Source: Echria macrotheca (lineage: Eukaryota > Ascomycota > Sordariomycetes > Sordariales > Schizotheciaceae). From it: a DNA stretch of 64,000 nt. The stretch is taken from positions 186,001 through 250,000 of the forward strand of contig MU839837.1 in the NCBI GenBank assembly GCA_030411725.1, in the 5' to 3' direction. The notes below the pieces were generated by a model that was given only the letters and a program-made list of their open reading frames with translations, made no database searches and was not told where the DNA came from. Numbering within the stretch: the first letter of the stretch is position 1; the number at the start of each line of letters is the position of its first letter. The position numbers and the translations under genes are program-made. Below, piece by piece: positions 1 through 12,843 of the stretch.

Positions 1-43
1 AGCCGTAATTTCGGCGTAGCTAATACCCTTCTTCACCCCCCAG

Positions 44-253
44 GTCGAGCCTCAAGAGAAGCAGAAGGACCCCAAGGGGCGCGCTCACAAGCGGGAGCTT
101 TACACGAGGCGGTTCGTCAATGTTACGCTCACCGGCGGTAAGCGAAAGGTGTGTTTCTGCTTCCTCTCCCACTGCAAGCATATAGTATGATCGTGTCATC
201 TCATATCCAGCCGCTGACCGGTGCTACAGATGAACCCGAACCCGACAGTGTAA
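44..253 (+). CDS. rps30: 40S ribosomal protein eS30 (3' end only)
   Basis: This is the C-terminal part of the small-subunit ribosomal protein eS30. Bases 1-43 are the end of an intron (acceptor CAG at 41-43). Exon 44-148 encodes VEPQEKQKDPKGRA..., then ...LYTRRFVNVTLTGGKRK, the conserved body of eS30. After an 81-base intron (149-229, GT..AG) a tiny last exon (230-253) encodes MNPNPTV and a stop, matching the eS30 tail. The start of the gene lies upstream of the window, so it cannot be seen whether it carries a ubiquitin-like fusion. It is followed in the same direction by rps2. The family assignment is very firm. Confidence 0.93.
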
Positions 254-891
254 ACTTTCAAGGTGGAGGTGGTGAAGATGTTGAGGTGGTCGACAGTTGG
301 GGCGGATCTCTGGCTCGCAAGCATGGCATGGGAAGGCGAAAGGCGGATTCGATCGGGAGCGCCGCTTTGGTAGACTCCAGGCTAGGTTTCCGGCGCATCA
401 GGCGTTTACGGTCGGAGCCGATGATGCTCCTTAGGTCGTCTTCATCGAGAATAGAGCATCTTCTCGCGTTTTGGCTGGGGACGACGTGATTTTGCACGTA
501 GATTTGTTGAATGGCGATGGATGGTGTCTATTCTGACGACTAAACTCCCATCTCCTCCAAGCGGCATGGAATAACTCCATGCTCACTGAATCCGTATCCG
601 GTCACTGGCCCACCCAACTGTCGAAGCATTGTGTTTGTTCACCGGGCTCACCGAGCTTACCGAGGTGAGCCTTTGGACCCACCCCAACAGTGTGGGGCAG
701 CCCCGCACCAATTGGCTCTTGGAGCCTGACATTCAAGGCGCCAAAACTTTTTTAGGGTTGGAGCGTGGCACACCAGAAATCCGAATTTCGCTGCCAAAAA
801 GCTCCCCACCTTGAAGAAAATCGTCGACCTCGCCCACGCTCAACCGACCCACGACAGCAACAACACATTCCTCGACACAACAACCGCAATC
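254..891. promoter_or_regulatory. eS30 3' UTR and rps2 promoter/5' UTR
   Basis: No gene is seen here. A palindromic CCAATTGG lies at 708-715, about 180 bases before the rps2 start, and could serve as a CCAAT-box (inference). The overlapping open frames on both strands have no family features. Confidence 0.4.
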
Positions 892-1816
892 ATGGCTGAT
901 CGAGGAACCGGTGCTCCCCCCCGTGGCGGTGGCTTTGCCGCTCGCGGCGATCGTGGTGGTGATCGCGGCCGTGGCCGTGGTGGTCGCCGTGGTGGACGCC
1001 GTGGCGGCAAGAGCGAGGAGAAGGAGTGGCAGCCCGTCACCAAGCTCGGCCGTCTCGTCAAGGCTGGCAAGATCAAGAGCATGGAGGAGATCTACCTGCA
1101 CTCCCTCCCGATCAAGGAGTACCAGATCGTGGACTTCTTCCTCCCCAAGCTCAAGGACGAGGTTATGAAGGTGCGCACCCCGCGATCCAACATGCCGAAT
1201 CTTTCATGTAGCTCTAACAATTCTCCGTCATACAGATCAAGCCCGTTCAGAAGCAGACCCGTGCCGGTCAGCGAACCCGGTTCAAGGCGATCGTGATCAT
1301 CGGCGATTCGGAGGGCCACGTCGGTCTCGGTATCAAGACTTCCAAGGAAGTCGCGACGGCTATTCGCGCTGCCATCATCATCGCGAAGCTCAGCGTCATC
1401 CCGGTTAGACGTGGTTACTGGGGCGCCAACCTTGGTCTCCCCCACTCTCTTCCTACCAAGGAGAGCGGCAAGTGCGGCTCCGTCACCGTTCGCGTAAGTT
1501 ACAAGAGCCGGTCTCGGGTTTATCGAAATCGAGTTGCTAATCAAGTGCGCAGCTTATCCCTGCTCCCCGTGGTACCTCTCTCGTTGCTTCTCCCGCCGTG
1601 AAGCGTCTGCTCCAGCTCGCTGGTATCGAAGATGCCTACACCTCGTCGTCCGGCTCGACCAAGACCCTCGAGAACACGCTCAAGGCCACTTTCGCGGCTG
1701 TCTCCAACACATACGGTTTCCTTACGCCCAACCTGTGGAAGGAAACCAGACTTATCAGATCTCCTCTGGAGGAGTTTGCTGATAGTCTGAGAGACGGCAA
1801 GCGTTATGCCAACTAG
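892..1816 (+). CDS. rps2: 40S ribosomal protein uS5 (Rps2)
   Basis: A structural protein of the small ribosomal subunit near the decoding centre and mRNA entry channel. Exons 892-1170, 1236-1493 and 1553-1816 give 266 residues, the usual fungal length. The N-terminus has an RG/RGG-rich tail (residues about 10-40, GGRRGGRRGG type), as in other eukaryotic uS5 proteins, where it is a target of arginine methylation. The core follows with WQPVTKLGRLVKAGKI, then KAIVIIGDSEGHVGLG and VRRGYWG, all conserved in the S5 fold. The introns are 65 and 59 bases; the second has a clear GCTAAT branch site. The ATG at 892 is the first in frame before the RGG tail. Assignment is essentially certain. Confidence 0.96.
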
Positions 1817-4800
1817 GGTGCTGTCCGAGGGTGATGCTCGCACAGCAGGGATGGTAGTTATGGGGCGTCAACGGATTCTTTACTGCATGGGCTCCGGCAA
1901 CTGGCATAGATTAGGGCTGTCTTTGAAATGCAAGAAAGCCTGAGTCGAATTGACGAAATGATCGATGAACATTTGAGTTGCCTGATCTTTGGTGTTGCGT
2001 GGGTGATTTGAGTGATGTTTCTTCCTGGACCAAGTCTCCGTGATGCCTTTTTCGTTCTAATAGCTATGATACGAGGCAGCCTGGAGAGGGAGGGCTCTCT
2101 GACGTACTGAGCAGATCACGGCAACGGTTTGTCAACGTCTTCATTTATGCTGTTCAGCATCCTGTCTCTGCCCCCTTGCCGGCTTTGGGCTAACTTCCAA
2201 AGGATCACCCACAGGTCTATCTCTCGAGGGTCCGTCCATCTGCGTCTGCTAACTCAGGCCGTACCATCTCGTGGGCAGGTAGATACTGTGTCAGTTATCT
2301 TTGGAGACTCGCTGCTTGCACCTCCCCCTTGGTGATATGCGAACAGAATACCCTGCTATCCGTATCTGGGGTGTTCAGGGAGAACACAAACTTGAAAGGA
2401 CTCTGGGTTGTCCCGGCGACGTCTGATATCGCGGACGAGACGACGAAAGCTGCGGCAGAGGACCGGGAAGAGGATATAGGAACTGGGAGTCGAATATGCT
2501 CAGATCTCTTGCCTCTGCTTCGAGAGGCTCCCATGGGGAGCCTGCTTTGGCCAACTAGTCCTAGTTGTCCCCGGTCTCAAGTTTCAGATTTGTCGTTATA
2601 TTGGTGTATAGAGGCTCCTGTGTTTCTCGTGAGCATTATGGCTATGTCCCAGTCTATTGCCTGTCCCAATGTGCTCCTTGGTGTCACTTCTTGAAGAGTC
2701 GAATGAGCTCTAGACCCTAGAAAGCCAAAACGAGCTCTAAAGACTCCATTCAGGGGGCTATCGTGTCCTCTAGGGTTATTGGTTCACGGATGGCTATGTC
2801 GAGAGGTTGACCAACATCGTAACGATTACCTGTGTTCCATATTCTTTCCTTGAAGTGCCCATATATCTCATCCTTGACAAGGCGAAGTCCAGCAACACAG
2901 GGTCGGAGGGTCTTTACCGAGATGATGGTGTTACGTGAAACAGCTTCGCCGCCCAGATCCACGAATCCTGAAGCAATAGCCAACAGTATCGGTCTGTTTT
3001 GTAACAAGGGAACTGCCGCCAATGCTATCAGCAACCTCCGGGATGCTTGCGTCCATCTGCTGGCTGTTTCGAGTACTGGGCTCTGGCTGCGAAGGGGATG
3101 AAGAACCGGCCGAAGCTAGCCTCGTAGTTGGTAATGGGACGGTCCATGTATAAGGGGATTGTCTTGTTCCAAACCAGAGCATCTCGCTCGCCGGTGTCCC
3201 GAAAGTTCCCATCACGTCACCAGTCCTCTACTGTCGAAACATGGTGTTGCGACAGGAATGCTTTCAGGCTTGGTGTTGAGCTCTCAGTACCGGCATTCGA
3301 AAGTCGAGGGCCCAGAACTGTGGTAAAATGGGACCCGAAGATTCTGTAGTAGATTGCTTGTTTGTGTTTCCTTACTAACCACCATGGAGCAAGACCTTGA
3401 GGTTAGTCGACATCCACCAGCCTTGGACTTGCCAAAACCTGGACCGATGAAGAGAACAGGCCGCCTGTTGTCCCGCGCTGGAAATTGTCCGGCATTGTTT
3501 TCTTCCAGAAGCTATATAACCCAGAGCAGATTGAGCCGCCGCGAGAACAACATCGTGGAAACCCAAGTACGATCGATATCGACAGCACCTCATCGACGGG
3601 TGCATGCTCTCGGATAGGCCGTTACAAAGCGATATCCCCACAGAAGAGGTTTCGAGGACAGATACGTCGTCGGTAAGGACGTCGGGATCGATGCTGTTGA
3701 ACTAGCCTGCGTTGTTGTATATGTTCTTCTCTCCCACAGCACAATAGAACAACTACCCACTCTATACACCTCAGTTCCACAGCAACAGCCACAGTATTGC
3801 ACGTTCAACGACCTACGCGGACTCCCGGCCTTCTTTTAAAGCTCGCCTCGCAACCAGCGGGGTCTAAGCCAGAAGATCAGGTCATCAGCCCTAACGTAAT
3901 CACCCATGGTAGCGGGCCACACAGCTCGACATCTCCGTCGCCATCTCCGGCCAGTATCCGGGTTGCTCACAGACTCTAGACCGTTTACTACATCAACACC
4001 ATCTGTGACGCCATCGGGAACGAGACGGGAAATGTGCAACGCAACGACTGTACTTCTCCAGCCACCCAGCCCTACGCATGTGAATGGGTGGAGGGCAGCT
4101 CCACGATCAGACCAGATCAGGTTCTTCCCTGGCTGGATGGATGGCACTCCACACCGAGCCGACTCCAACCCGGACGGTCGTCGCGACTCGCCAGTCCAAA
4201 TCGATATCCCCAAGGAGGGGGACACGAGGGGATGGCAGGGGCCTTCTCCATTCTCCAAACCCAAACGGTCCTACGTCTGGACGAGTAGTTACCGCTTCCG
4301 TCCTCGACTCGCATCGCCACCGACCTCATCGGGCCCTAACCAGCTTGAACGAAACACGCCGCTGCAGACCTAGGTACCCGGCAGTCACGAGCCCCTGTAT
4401 CCACGCCAGCGGACGGTTACGTCAAAAAGAACTCGGTTCTTTCCCGGGGGGATCTTCAGGAACAGCCGTGTATCGTATATCTTATATTACTCCGTACTCC
4501 GACTCGTTCTCTGAGGATTTCTGCCTGCCTCACGCCCCAACGGCGTATAATGCCCGTGTGAAGAAGTACTGATGGACACTCAGATGCAAGGTCCAGGACC
4601 AGCGAGGTTGGACGATTCCAAACCTCGACGCGCTCCAACTCGACCGATGTTTCTCTCGGCGATGACTGCATACACTTCCCACGGCTTGGCTTAGCCCGAC
4701 AGCATCTCGGGCCGTTATCTCAGTTCTCGCAATCCCTCGAGGCTTTCCTATAGCCGAGAGCCCCAAATTTTAGACCCTTGCGTTCTCTGCGCAGGAAACG

Positions 4801-7800
4801 TGCCGAAATATGGCACGTAATTGCATCCTCCGCGCTACAAGTTTCAGGGCCGCTCCTTCACGAACAGAGCTTTCTCGGGGTCCACAAGTAGAGCAAGCCT
4901 TCGGAATTGCGTTGCAACCTACCCTTCCTGTCGGCAGGTATATGAGCACTCAAACGGGCGTGTCGGTAGCATGCACAATAACTTGCTGCTCTGAAAACTT
5001 GCACCGGATTGGTAGTGGCAGCGGCAGCGGTGGTATATATGAGAAATGGAAATGTATAAAAATATAAAAGAGGGGGGGTGTGGTGTTATTCCGCACTTGG
5101 TGCTTTTTGCCGGGAAAGAGAAACGCGACACTGAGGCACCAGAAGCAGAGCATGGTGGACGAAGGCCTTGGCAAGGACGGGAGTCACTGGTCAAGCTTTG
5201 CGGGTATGTCGGCACGTCGAGCGGTTCGTTTGGACGGAATAAATTGATTTCTTGGTTTGGTCTCCGGGTGGTATCCGGGGAGTGGTTGGTTCTGTTGGCC
5301 AAGCGAGGGGGCGGCACGCAAACTGACTGCAACGCTGTAAGGTTTCGGTCGATGTGCAGCTTCGATTGTTGAGTTCCATATTGTCAGGATCAGAGCTGAC
5401 AAGAGATTGGGATAAAAGACGATAGGGACGGCAACTTCTGAATGCTGGGACTAAGAGTTAAGAACAATTGTAAATCGGAGAAGAAGATTCATTGACAGAG
5501 AGGTGTCTCCGGCATGTTGAACACGGTAGATACTCCGGCCGTGGCACTCTGTGGTCTGACATCTCCGCGGGCCGAAGGCCAACCATGAGCATCAAGTCCT
5601 CTGGTTACCATGGACCACGTGGTTCTTGACGCGCGCCTGGGAGTTGGTGAAGCTCAACCAGAGAGCCGGGACATGGCGTCGATTTGGGATATATTGGTCC
5701 TTTCATGAGGATTTGAACCTTGCAGGCCGTGTTAGGTGTCTGTCGCGAAAGAGCATTCATGTGTAACCCGGGCAAAAGTCCCCGAATGCGGTGCTACTCC
5801 GAGGTGGGCAATTCTGCAACTGCCTGATGCATCCGGTCAGCGTCGTTGTTCTGCCGAACTCGTGCCGTTGAGGCCAGACAACGCCGAATCCGAGGCATCC
5901 TGTGAGGGATCGACACGAGTAACACGGCCCAGTGTGTGTATACATGGCTTGGTATTGAGCCTCCGTGGCCGCCGGGAGAAGGGAGCACGGGGAGATAGCG
6001 TCAAGCGGATATCTCGACGCTACACAAAGGATAGCAGCGTATCAGAGCGAGAGGAGGCAGCCATGATGTGCACAGCTGCTCTGGGTAAAGGGGGGGCATC
6101 ATTACTCCACGACGTGCCCCCGCTGGAGCTGATCGGATAAAAGGAGGTTAAGGTGCGAAGGGAAGAAGAGTAACTAGTGCCAAAAACAGAGTCCTGCCCC
6201 ATGGGGAAGGGGATGGCGGCGATCGGGGAGCCCCCGGCGCCTATGAAGTGGCCCACAGGGGCGCCGCCGAAGCTCGAAACGCTGTTTGCCAGGACATGTT
6301 GATGACGAGCGGGAACTTTGGCGGCTCGCGGCTTGGAGAATGATCTGTGCGATGCTACCAACAAGCACACGCGGGCTTTGAGAAGGGACGGCAGAGACAT
6401 GGGCAGCAGAGCGGCTCCACGAGCACAACAGACCCGTTGCGGTAAGCTTGAGTTTGTGCGCGCCGGGGCGACGTCCGCTGTGCCATTGGGCGTTGAATAT
6501 TGAGAGGAAAATCCCACGGTACCGCCAGCAGGGAAATAGAACGGCTCGACGGTGACATGATGCGGGGAACACCTGTCTCCACGATTACTAAGACTTGACG
6601 GAGCCGCGGCGCGGGGAAGCGCCCCGAACGCATCTTTGCTCGCCTGTCGTCGAGGAGATGAGATGAAACGATACGAAGACCCCACTGATCCGAACATGTC
6701 ACCACGCGGGTAAATGGAAGCCCCAAGCTGTCCAGGGGCCAACAAAATGGCCCGAGATGAGGCCATTGCCCATTGCTGGTCTACTGTGTACAGGCAACAG
6801 TGCCAGCGACAGGAGCTGAGAATTCCGCCGCGAAAAAGTGACTATGGTCGAGCAGATACTCGTTGGTATTGCCTGTCATAGTCTAGACCGTCCGCAGCTG
6901 GGTAGGTGGGTGGGCTGACGATCATCCTGTCAGGCGGCCACCCTGTGATGTCAACGAGGATGGGGTTGGGATGGACAGCATCCCCTCGCTTTCGTTTCCA
7001 TCTACGCACCTGGATCCGGTCATGGAATGCGGAGAGCGGCGAGTCGTGCTGGAAATCCACACTGAACGGGGCGTGAATGCTCGGCCGGCAGTGGAGGACG
7101 GGACCGAGGCTTGCGAGGTTGGACGAACGTGATGGCCAAAAAAAAAAAAAAAGTGGCTGCCAAAATGGGCTGACCGGGTCCCTGCTCGCTGAGGCGCCCT
7201 GCCATGTGGTTTCGACGCCACCCTGTCAGTGATTTTGCGCCAAGAGTGAGCGCACTGTTCAGAGGGAATCTTTTGGCCTCTTCTTGGCCCCTGCTAATGC
7301 CGGGCGATGGCGTCTTGGCACAAGCTTCTTGGAACCTCTCTCAGCAACGATGCCATGTCATGACATTGTCGGCAGCTCTCAACCCGCTCAAAAAAAACTC
7401 ATCTCCCCTGACCCGATTGACTCGAGCAGAGAACCTCACCGCCACACTGCCAACAGGAAGCTAGCAAGGAAGACCTGGGACAAATAGGACGAAACGGGTG
7501 GAGGTGGCACAGCTCCGTGAGCGATGAAAGCTTTCATGGACGCTCCTGCCCTAAGAACCACAAGGCATGGAATTCTAGATGTTACAGACTCCCCAAGATG
7601 AATTCATCCAGGCCACGTGGGCTAGACACAATCTTCCCTCGATCCAAATTACCTGCCCAATCGAATACCCGGGAGAACAGATTGATCAGTCCAAAACTCC
7701 CCGATCACACCCTGCAGGCTCATGTATTTTTTTTCTCTCCCAAACGCATGGCAGAGACGTATATGCCAAAAAGCAGAGCTGCTTTCCCTCTCAAAGCACG

Positions 7801-8764
7801 TCCAATGTGGTCCCGAAAAGGATCGCGGGGTCGGACTCTTGGCACTCTCTCCCGCCCAGGAACGCCAACAACGGTTGTCTGGCTTTCCCTGGCCACTGAG
7901 CACCGGCAAGTCCAGCAGACAGGGAAGCAAAGACCATGACAGCGGCCAAGAGCCAGCGCCGATGGATCTCCTGTTCACTAGAGTCTAATTCCTGGCGGCT
8001 TGTGTCCTTATTCCGAACAGGCCATCCCAGGTCGGGTGTTGCGGGTCCCGATTGCGTAACGAGGCATGATCCCTGTGGCCGTAGGTTGGAGGAGCTCGTC
8101 TTCTCCACAGCCTGTGCGGCTCACGCTACCCTTTTGGACGCCGGATCTCTCACCCTTTTTTTTTTTGTTGTGGGAGGGAGCGAAGATGGGGCATGGTGGG
8201 CAGCAGCGCAGCTCTGGACCGTCATTTCGGTCGGCCTGCTGCCCGGCGCTCGCACCCAGCAACCCCGGCGGGCAGTGAGTGGTACCTACGTGCCGCGATC
8301 TCTCCGGTCGTCCATTTCTGTCGCAGAACGGCGGCCGCGCATTGGCTCATCACCTGGTTAATGTCGACTTCGGGTCCCGTACACTAACTACTACCCTCTC
8401 ACTCCTACCCCGACTTCTCGTGCCCGCTACGTGCACTCCCACCCCCCCGGCATCCCCATCCCCCCCCCCTTCCATGCCTCCGACCCGTGTGTGCCCTGGC
8501 TTCATCCCCATTGACGATGGCCATAAGCGATGAGCTGGGTTCCATTGGGCCCGTCGATCATGGCGTCGGTGGTATATCAGCCCGCGTCCCCTCTTCCCCC
8601 CTCGTGTCCTCGAAACGTCCCTTTCTGTTTCATTCTTCTGTGGGCGAGGCCAGTCTCCAACGACCAATCCGGAACTCGTCGATACCGGTCTGAATCATAA
8701 CTACTTGGGCCCCATTGAAGCCTTCAGTGACCGAGACGCTCGATTCCGACCTGTGGCACACACA
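1817..8764. other. 6.9-kb stretch without a convincing gene
   Basis: I found no gene I could support. On the minus strand between about 3800 and 2750 several protein-like pieces sit in shifting frames (see findings). They could be a decayed gene or a many-intron gene I cannot assemble. A minus-strand open frame of 248 codons at 6020-6766 has no recognisable motifs and is Ser/Ala/Pro rich, so it may be chance. Simple runs include A17 at 7138-7154, T11 at 8156-8166 and C10 at 8460-8469. The last 400 bases are pyrimidine-rich and probably form the promoter and 5' UTR of the transporter gene at 8765. Confidence 0.4.
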
Positions 8765-9889
8765 ATGGCAGACACGCACAACATGGCCGCCGAGAAGGAC
8801 CTCGGCCACACCACGGGCACCGCACCCGTGGCCAACGGCGCCGAAGCCCGTGCCCGGCAAGAACGGGAGTTTTATAACCCGATGGCCCATATCCACTCCG
8901 GAGGCGAGAGACTGCCGGCCTTCGGCGGTGAGTTCCAGCCCGGTCTGTATAAGTCGATCGAGGCTCGCAAGTTCGCCAACCCGGCGCCCCTGGGTCTCAG
9001 TGCCTTCGCCCTCACCACGTTCGTCCTCTCGGCCGTCAACCTGAATGCTCGTGGAGTCAACGTTCCCAACATTGCCGTGCCCCTCGCGTTGGGCTATGGC
9101 GGTCTCGTCCAGCTGCTCGCCGGCATGTGGTAAGTCGCACACGGATTTGTTGACCCGGGTTGCTTGTCTAACACTTTGTGCCAGGGAAATGGCCGTAGGA
9201 AACACCTTCGGTGCCACCGCTCTCTCCTCGTACGGTGGCTTCTGGATTGCCTACGGTATTCTGCTCACTCCGAACTGGAACATCCTCGGCAAGGGCGGAC
9301 CGTACGCCTCGGATGCAGCTGCGGCCGTTGATCCCAAGATGGGCGAGTCGGCTGTCGGCTTTTTCCTGACCGGCTGGTTCATCTTCACAACGATTCTCCT
9401 TCTCTGCACCTTGCGGTCTACCGTCATGTTCTTCTTGCTGTTCTTCAGCCTCGACTTGGCCTTCCTCATGCTTGCCTGCGGCGCCTACGCCAACGATAAC
9501 AACGCCTTGGATGCCTCCAAGAAGCTCACCCAGGCGGGCGGAGGTTTCGGGATGATCGCTGCCTTCCTCGCCTGGTATAACGCCTTTGCTGGTATTGCCG
9601 ATAGCAGGTCAGTAACATGTTTTTTTTCCTCCCAACGCTACCCGTCCCCTCTTTTCCCCAATTCGGTTGGTGTGTGGTGTGTGTGGGTGCACATGACAAG
9701 CAAGGATCCCAGCGCCACCTCCGTCAGACCAAGGGAGCCAAGAAAACACCAATGGAAAATCCAAAGCAGACGTCGCTAACGCCGATTTGCAGCAACTCGT
9801 TCTTCCTCATCCCCGTTTTCCACTTCCCGTGGTCGGAGAAGGGCCGCGAAGATAGAATCGCCGCCAAGACGGAGCGCGCGACCGTCTGA
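8765..9889 (+). CDS. GPR1/FUN34/YaaH family acetate-type transporter
   Basis: A predicted plasma-membrane carrier or channel for acetate and similar short monocarboxylates (relatives: yeast Ady2/Ato proteins, Aspergillus AcpA). Exons 8765-9129, 9185-9607 and 9793-9889 give 294 residues, the normal family size. The signature NPAPLGLSAFALTTF occurs near residue 77, at the start of the first membrane segment. Five more hydrophobic segments follow, including MWEMAVGNTFGATALSSYGG and the late FFLIPVFHF. The soluble N-terminus of about 70 residues is typical. The start chosen is the first ATG; the frame is open for 20 codons upstream but without an ATG. Substrate and regulation (often carbon catabolite and acetate control in fungi) are inferred from family only. 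Confidence 0.9.
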
Positions 9890-11002
9890 TCAGCGCACCA
9901 CATTGCGTGCCGCTTTGCTTATACGCCGTAATTGCTTGGGGCTCGATATGTATAGTCGCTAATTATGACTTTGGTTGTTCTGTACTGCGTTTGTCTCGGT
10001 CTGTCCCCCCGGGAGATCAGGAGGATATGAGCCTGAGCTAGATGATTTTCAAGATACCTCTGGTTGCCCCGTTTTGGGAGCTGTTTGCGATTGGATTTGC
10101 AAGTGACGGGTTAATCAAAAGCCTTTCCTCTCTTGACCTTGACATGACGTCGGTTGAAGTCGACCTCATCACGTTTGGCACTTGGTTGCGTGAGATGGGT
10201 GGTAGGTACTTACTTGGCGCCAAGAGATGGATCAGTTGCCAAGTTTGGTGGCTTTTCGCTTCTGCCCCCGGAAGGGATTCAAGGGAACGTCCTCAGCTGT
10301 CAAGTGGTGTGACATTGCGCCGGCCGTCGTTCCTCCCCGTGCCGCCTCCCGCTTCCCCGGGTTTGCTGTTTGCCATGGGTCTTTTGCGCCGTCCGACCGA
10401 GCTGTGATCCCGCCGCGCCGCGCCTGCAACCGTCACCCGACAACCTGCAGGGGCCCGGACCTCCGCCGTTGGTGGCTTTGTCTAGACTACGGTAGCGCAG
10501 AGCAAACGACGCAACACCGCGCTTTTCGTTTTCTTCTTCGGCTGATCCGTCGTAGAAAAGTCCTGTGGTGCTTCTCATCATGTCTGACGAAAGATTTCGA
10601 ATATGATGTCTTGGCCAAGACGCATGGAATCCTTCTGGAAGCACGGGTGGAATAGCCAGCCACCGTCCGATGTCAATGCATAAATCAGGTGATATCCATA
10701 GCCAGTGCTGGCACCATGGCGAAGGGTGACTTCATACCAGCGCACACAGTATCTGAGCTTTCAGTCATGACCTCTTCCTTCACTCCGAAACCCCAACAGT
10801 ATTCGGTCTTGGCCAAGCACGAACACTGTCAACGCGTCTACACCAATGGTCAGTTAGGCGTGGCTTCCCGATTACGCGCACCGACTTGAACACCGCGAGC
10901 ACCTTCCACTGCCTCTTCCTTAGCTTCATCCTGCGGCTCGCAACTGCAGTGGTCCTGCAGTGGCCCCGTAACAGGACCGGGTTGCCGCCTGTGAACACGT
11001 CA
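9890..11002. other. intergenic: transporter 3' UTR, fumarate reductase promoter
   Basis: No supported gene. Short open frames at 10042-10655 overlap on both strands and lack family features. Confidence 0.35.
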
Positions 11003-12583
11003 ATGCCGTCAAACAACCACCACGCCTCATCCCATATTACTCTACGTTTCTGGACACTCTTACTGCTTTCGATTTTGGTCACCATGGCTGCAATAGTACT
11101 TCAGCGAGCCCCCGAAGAGCCCAGCACGGTAGTTATCGTTGTCGGTTCAGGCTTGGCCGGCCTCTCGGCAGCATACGAGGCGTTGAAATCTGGCGCGACC
11201 CGTGTTTGCCTTCTCGATAGCGACCTCAAGCCTGGTGGAAACAGCATCAAAGCCTCGTCCGGCATCAATGGCGCGCCAACCCAATTCCAGAAAACGCAAG
11301 ACGATGATAAGTTCTTCGATGATACGGTCCGCTCGGCAGGCAAGCGAATGGAGTCGACAGTGGTTCGCCGGGCGCAACGCGAAGAGCTAATCTCAACCCT
11401 TACCAACAGCTCGAAAGGGGCCATCGAGTTTCTTTCAGCCCTCGGCGTTGACCTCAACGTCGTTACGCAACTCGGCGGACACAGTGTTGCGCGTACCCAC
11501 CGTGGTCACGGCGGAGCCCCTGGAGCGGCAATCATCCGCGCTCTGCTGAACAAGCTGAAGGAGGACTTCGGGCCGGGCAAATTCGACCTTCTCTCGGGTT
11601 GCACCGTCACAAAGCTCTTGACGTCTGTGGCTCCATGGCCTGTCCCCACTATAGCGCAGAGAACTAGGGTAATCGGTGTTGAGTATAAGGAGGCTGACAG
11701 CGGCCGGCTTGTCTCGATGGAGGGCCCGGTAATCTTTGCAACCGGCGGGTTTGCCGGGGACGCGCATGGGTTGTTGGCGCAATATCGCCCGGACCTAGCC
11801 GGACTCCCTTCCACCAACTCGCCACGCCCCGGAATGCATGGACAGCTATCAGACGTTGGCGCTCAGCTCGTCGATATGGATTCGGTCCAGATACACCCCA
11901 CAGGATTCGTAGACCCCGCGAATCCCCTGGCGATGTGCAAGATTCTTGCCGCCGAGCTGCTTCGAGGCGAGGGCGGCATCTTACTTCGTGAGGGTCAACG
12001 GTTTGTCGACGAGCTGGCCACGAGGGAGAAGATCAGCAACATCATCATGAGCTCCGACCCAACACCTAACAGTGACGTATCTGGGTTGAAACAGTGGAAT
12101 GTTCAGCTGGTACTTGATGCCGGGGCTGCTGCCGCGGCGGCGAAGCATCTAGAATTCTACGTGGGGAGAGGGTTGATGCGGAAGACGAAGTTTAGGGACC
12201 TGGATCCGACGACGAAGTCTACGCTCAAGGAGTATTCGAAGGCGGTGATCCAAGGCCAGGATCCACTGGGGAGGACATATTTTGGGCATTGGGAGTTGGG
12301 ACAGGACGGCGAGTGGGACGACGAGGCCGAGGTGGTGATCGGATCAGTCACGCCCGTGACGCATTTTACCATGGGGGGTGTAATGATTGACAAGTCGGCG
12401 AGGGTGTTGGCCAAAGGAGGAAACGCGATTCCGGGGCTCTGGGCAGCGGGCGAGATTACTGGCGGCCTTCACGGAGACAATCGCCTCGGCGGCTCTTCTC
12501 TGCTGGAGTGTGTAGTTTTTGGGCGCATAGCAGGTCACGAGGCTGCTAAGGCGCTATTCGCGCATAGTCCAAAGGCCCTGTAG
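11003..12583 (+). CDS. FAD-dependent fumarate reductase (Osm1/Frd1 type)
   Basis: A flavoprotein that reduces fumarate to succinate, reoxidising reduced flavin under low oxygen; yeast relatives supply oxidant to ER and mitochondrial folding. The gene is a single exon of 526 residues. A membrane anchor or signal (FWTLLLLSILVTMAAIVL) lies at about residues 14-32. The FAD-binding motif VVGSGLAGLSAAYEAL follows, then HPTGFVDP, ELLRGEGGILL with RFVDELATR (active-site region), and near the C-terminus a second FAD contact, IPGLWAAGEITGG with NRLGGSSLLECVVFGR. The open frame runs on upstream of 11003, but the first ATG is here. The N-terminal hydrophobic segment suggests targeting to the ER or mitochondrial membrane (inference). 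Length and motifs match the family well. Confidence 0.92.
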   Translation: MPSNNHHASSHITLRFWTLLLLSILVTMAAIVLQRAPEEPSTVVIVVGSGLAGLSAAYEALKSGATRVCLLDSDLKPGGNSIKASSGINGAPTQFQKTQDDDKFFDDTVRSAGKRMESTVVRRAQREELISTLTNSSKGAIEFLSALGVDLNVVTQLGGHSVARTHRGHGGAPGAAIIRALLNKLKEDFGPGKFDLLSGCTVTKLLTSVAPWPVPTIAQRTRVIGVEYKEADSGRLVSMEGPVIFATGGFAGDAHGLLAQYRPDLAGLPSTNSPRPGMHGQLSDVGAQLVDMDSVQIHPTGFVDPANPLAMCKILAAELLRGEGGILLREGQRFVDELATREKISNIIMSSDPTPNSDVSGLKQWNVQLVLDAGAAAAAAKHLEFYVGRGLMRKTKFRDLDPTTKSTLKEYSKAVIQGQDPLGRTYFGHWELGQDGEWDDEAEVVIGSVTPVTHFTMGGVMIDKSARVLAKGGNAIPGLWAAGEITGGLHGDNRLGGSSLLECVVFGRIAGHEAAKALFAHSPKAL

Positions 12584-12843
12584 CGGAGTTACGTACTTTA
12601 TATGGAGATATGGGTAGCGGCGTATCGATAGAGCAAAATGTTAAACCCTTCTTTCCACTGAACCCGCCAAGGCGCCCACTACACCGTGCCCGTTCGATCA
12701 CGTGCTGACGCGTTTTTCCGCGATATCGTCGTCGGCTCACCCACGTCATCCTACCCCGCCGCTCATCGCACCTTGTCGCGCCACAAACGACTTACTCCAC
12801 CCTGGATTCCGTTCCCGTCGGGAGCGCACAAACACAGTACGCC

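Noticed and set aside
4801..4830. Reverse match to TAATTGCATCC of the introner-like intron
   Set aside because: Only about 11 bases match and neither end of the intron is present.
5690..5760. GGTTCAAATCC-like string on the minus strand resembling a tRNA T arm
   Set aside because: Flanking bases do not pair as a T stem and no acceptor, D or anticodon arm can be found.
6020..6766. Minus-strand open frame of 248 codons
   Set aside because: Ser/Ala/Pro-rich, no motif, overlapped by other frames on both strands in GC-rich DNA; chance is the simplest explanation.
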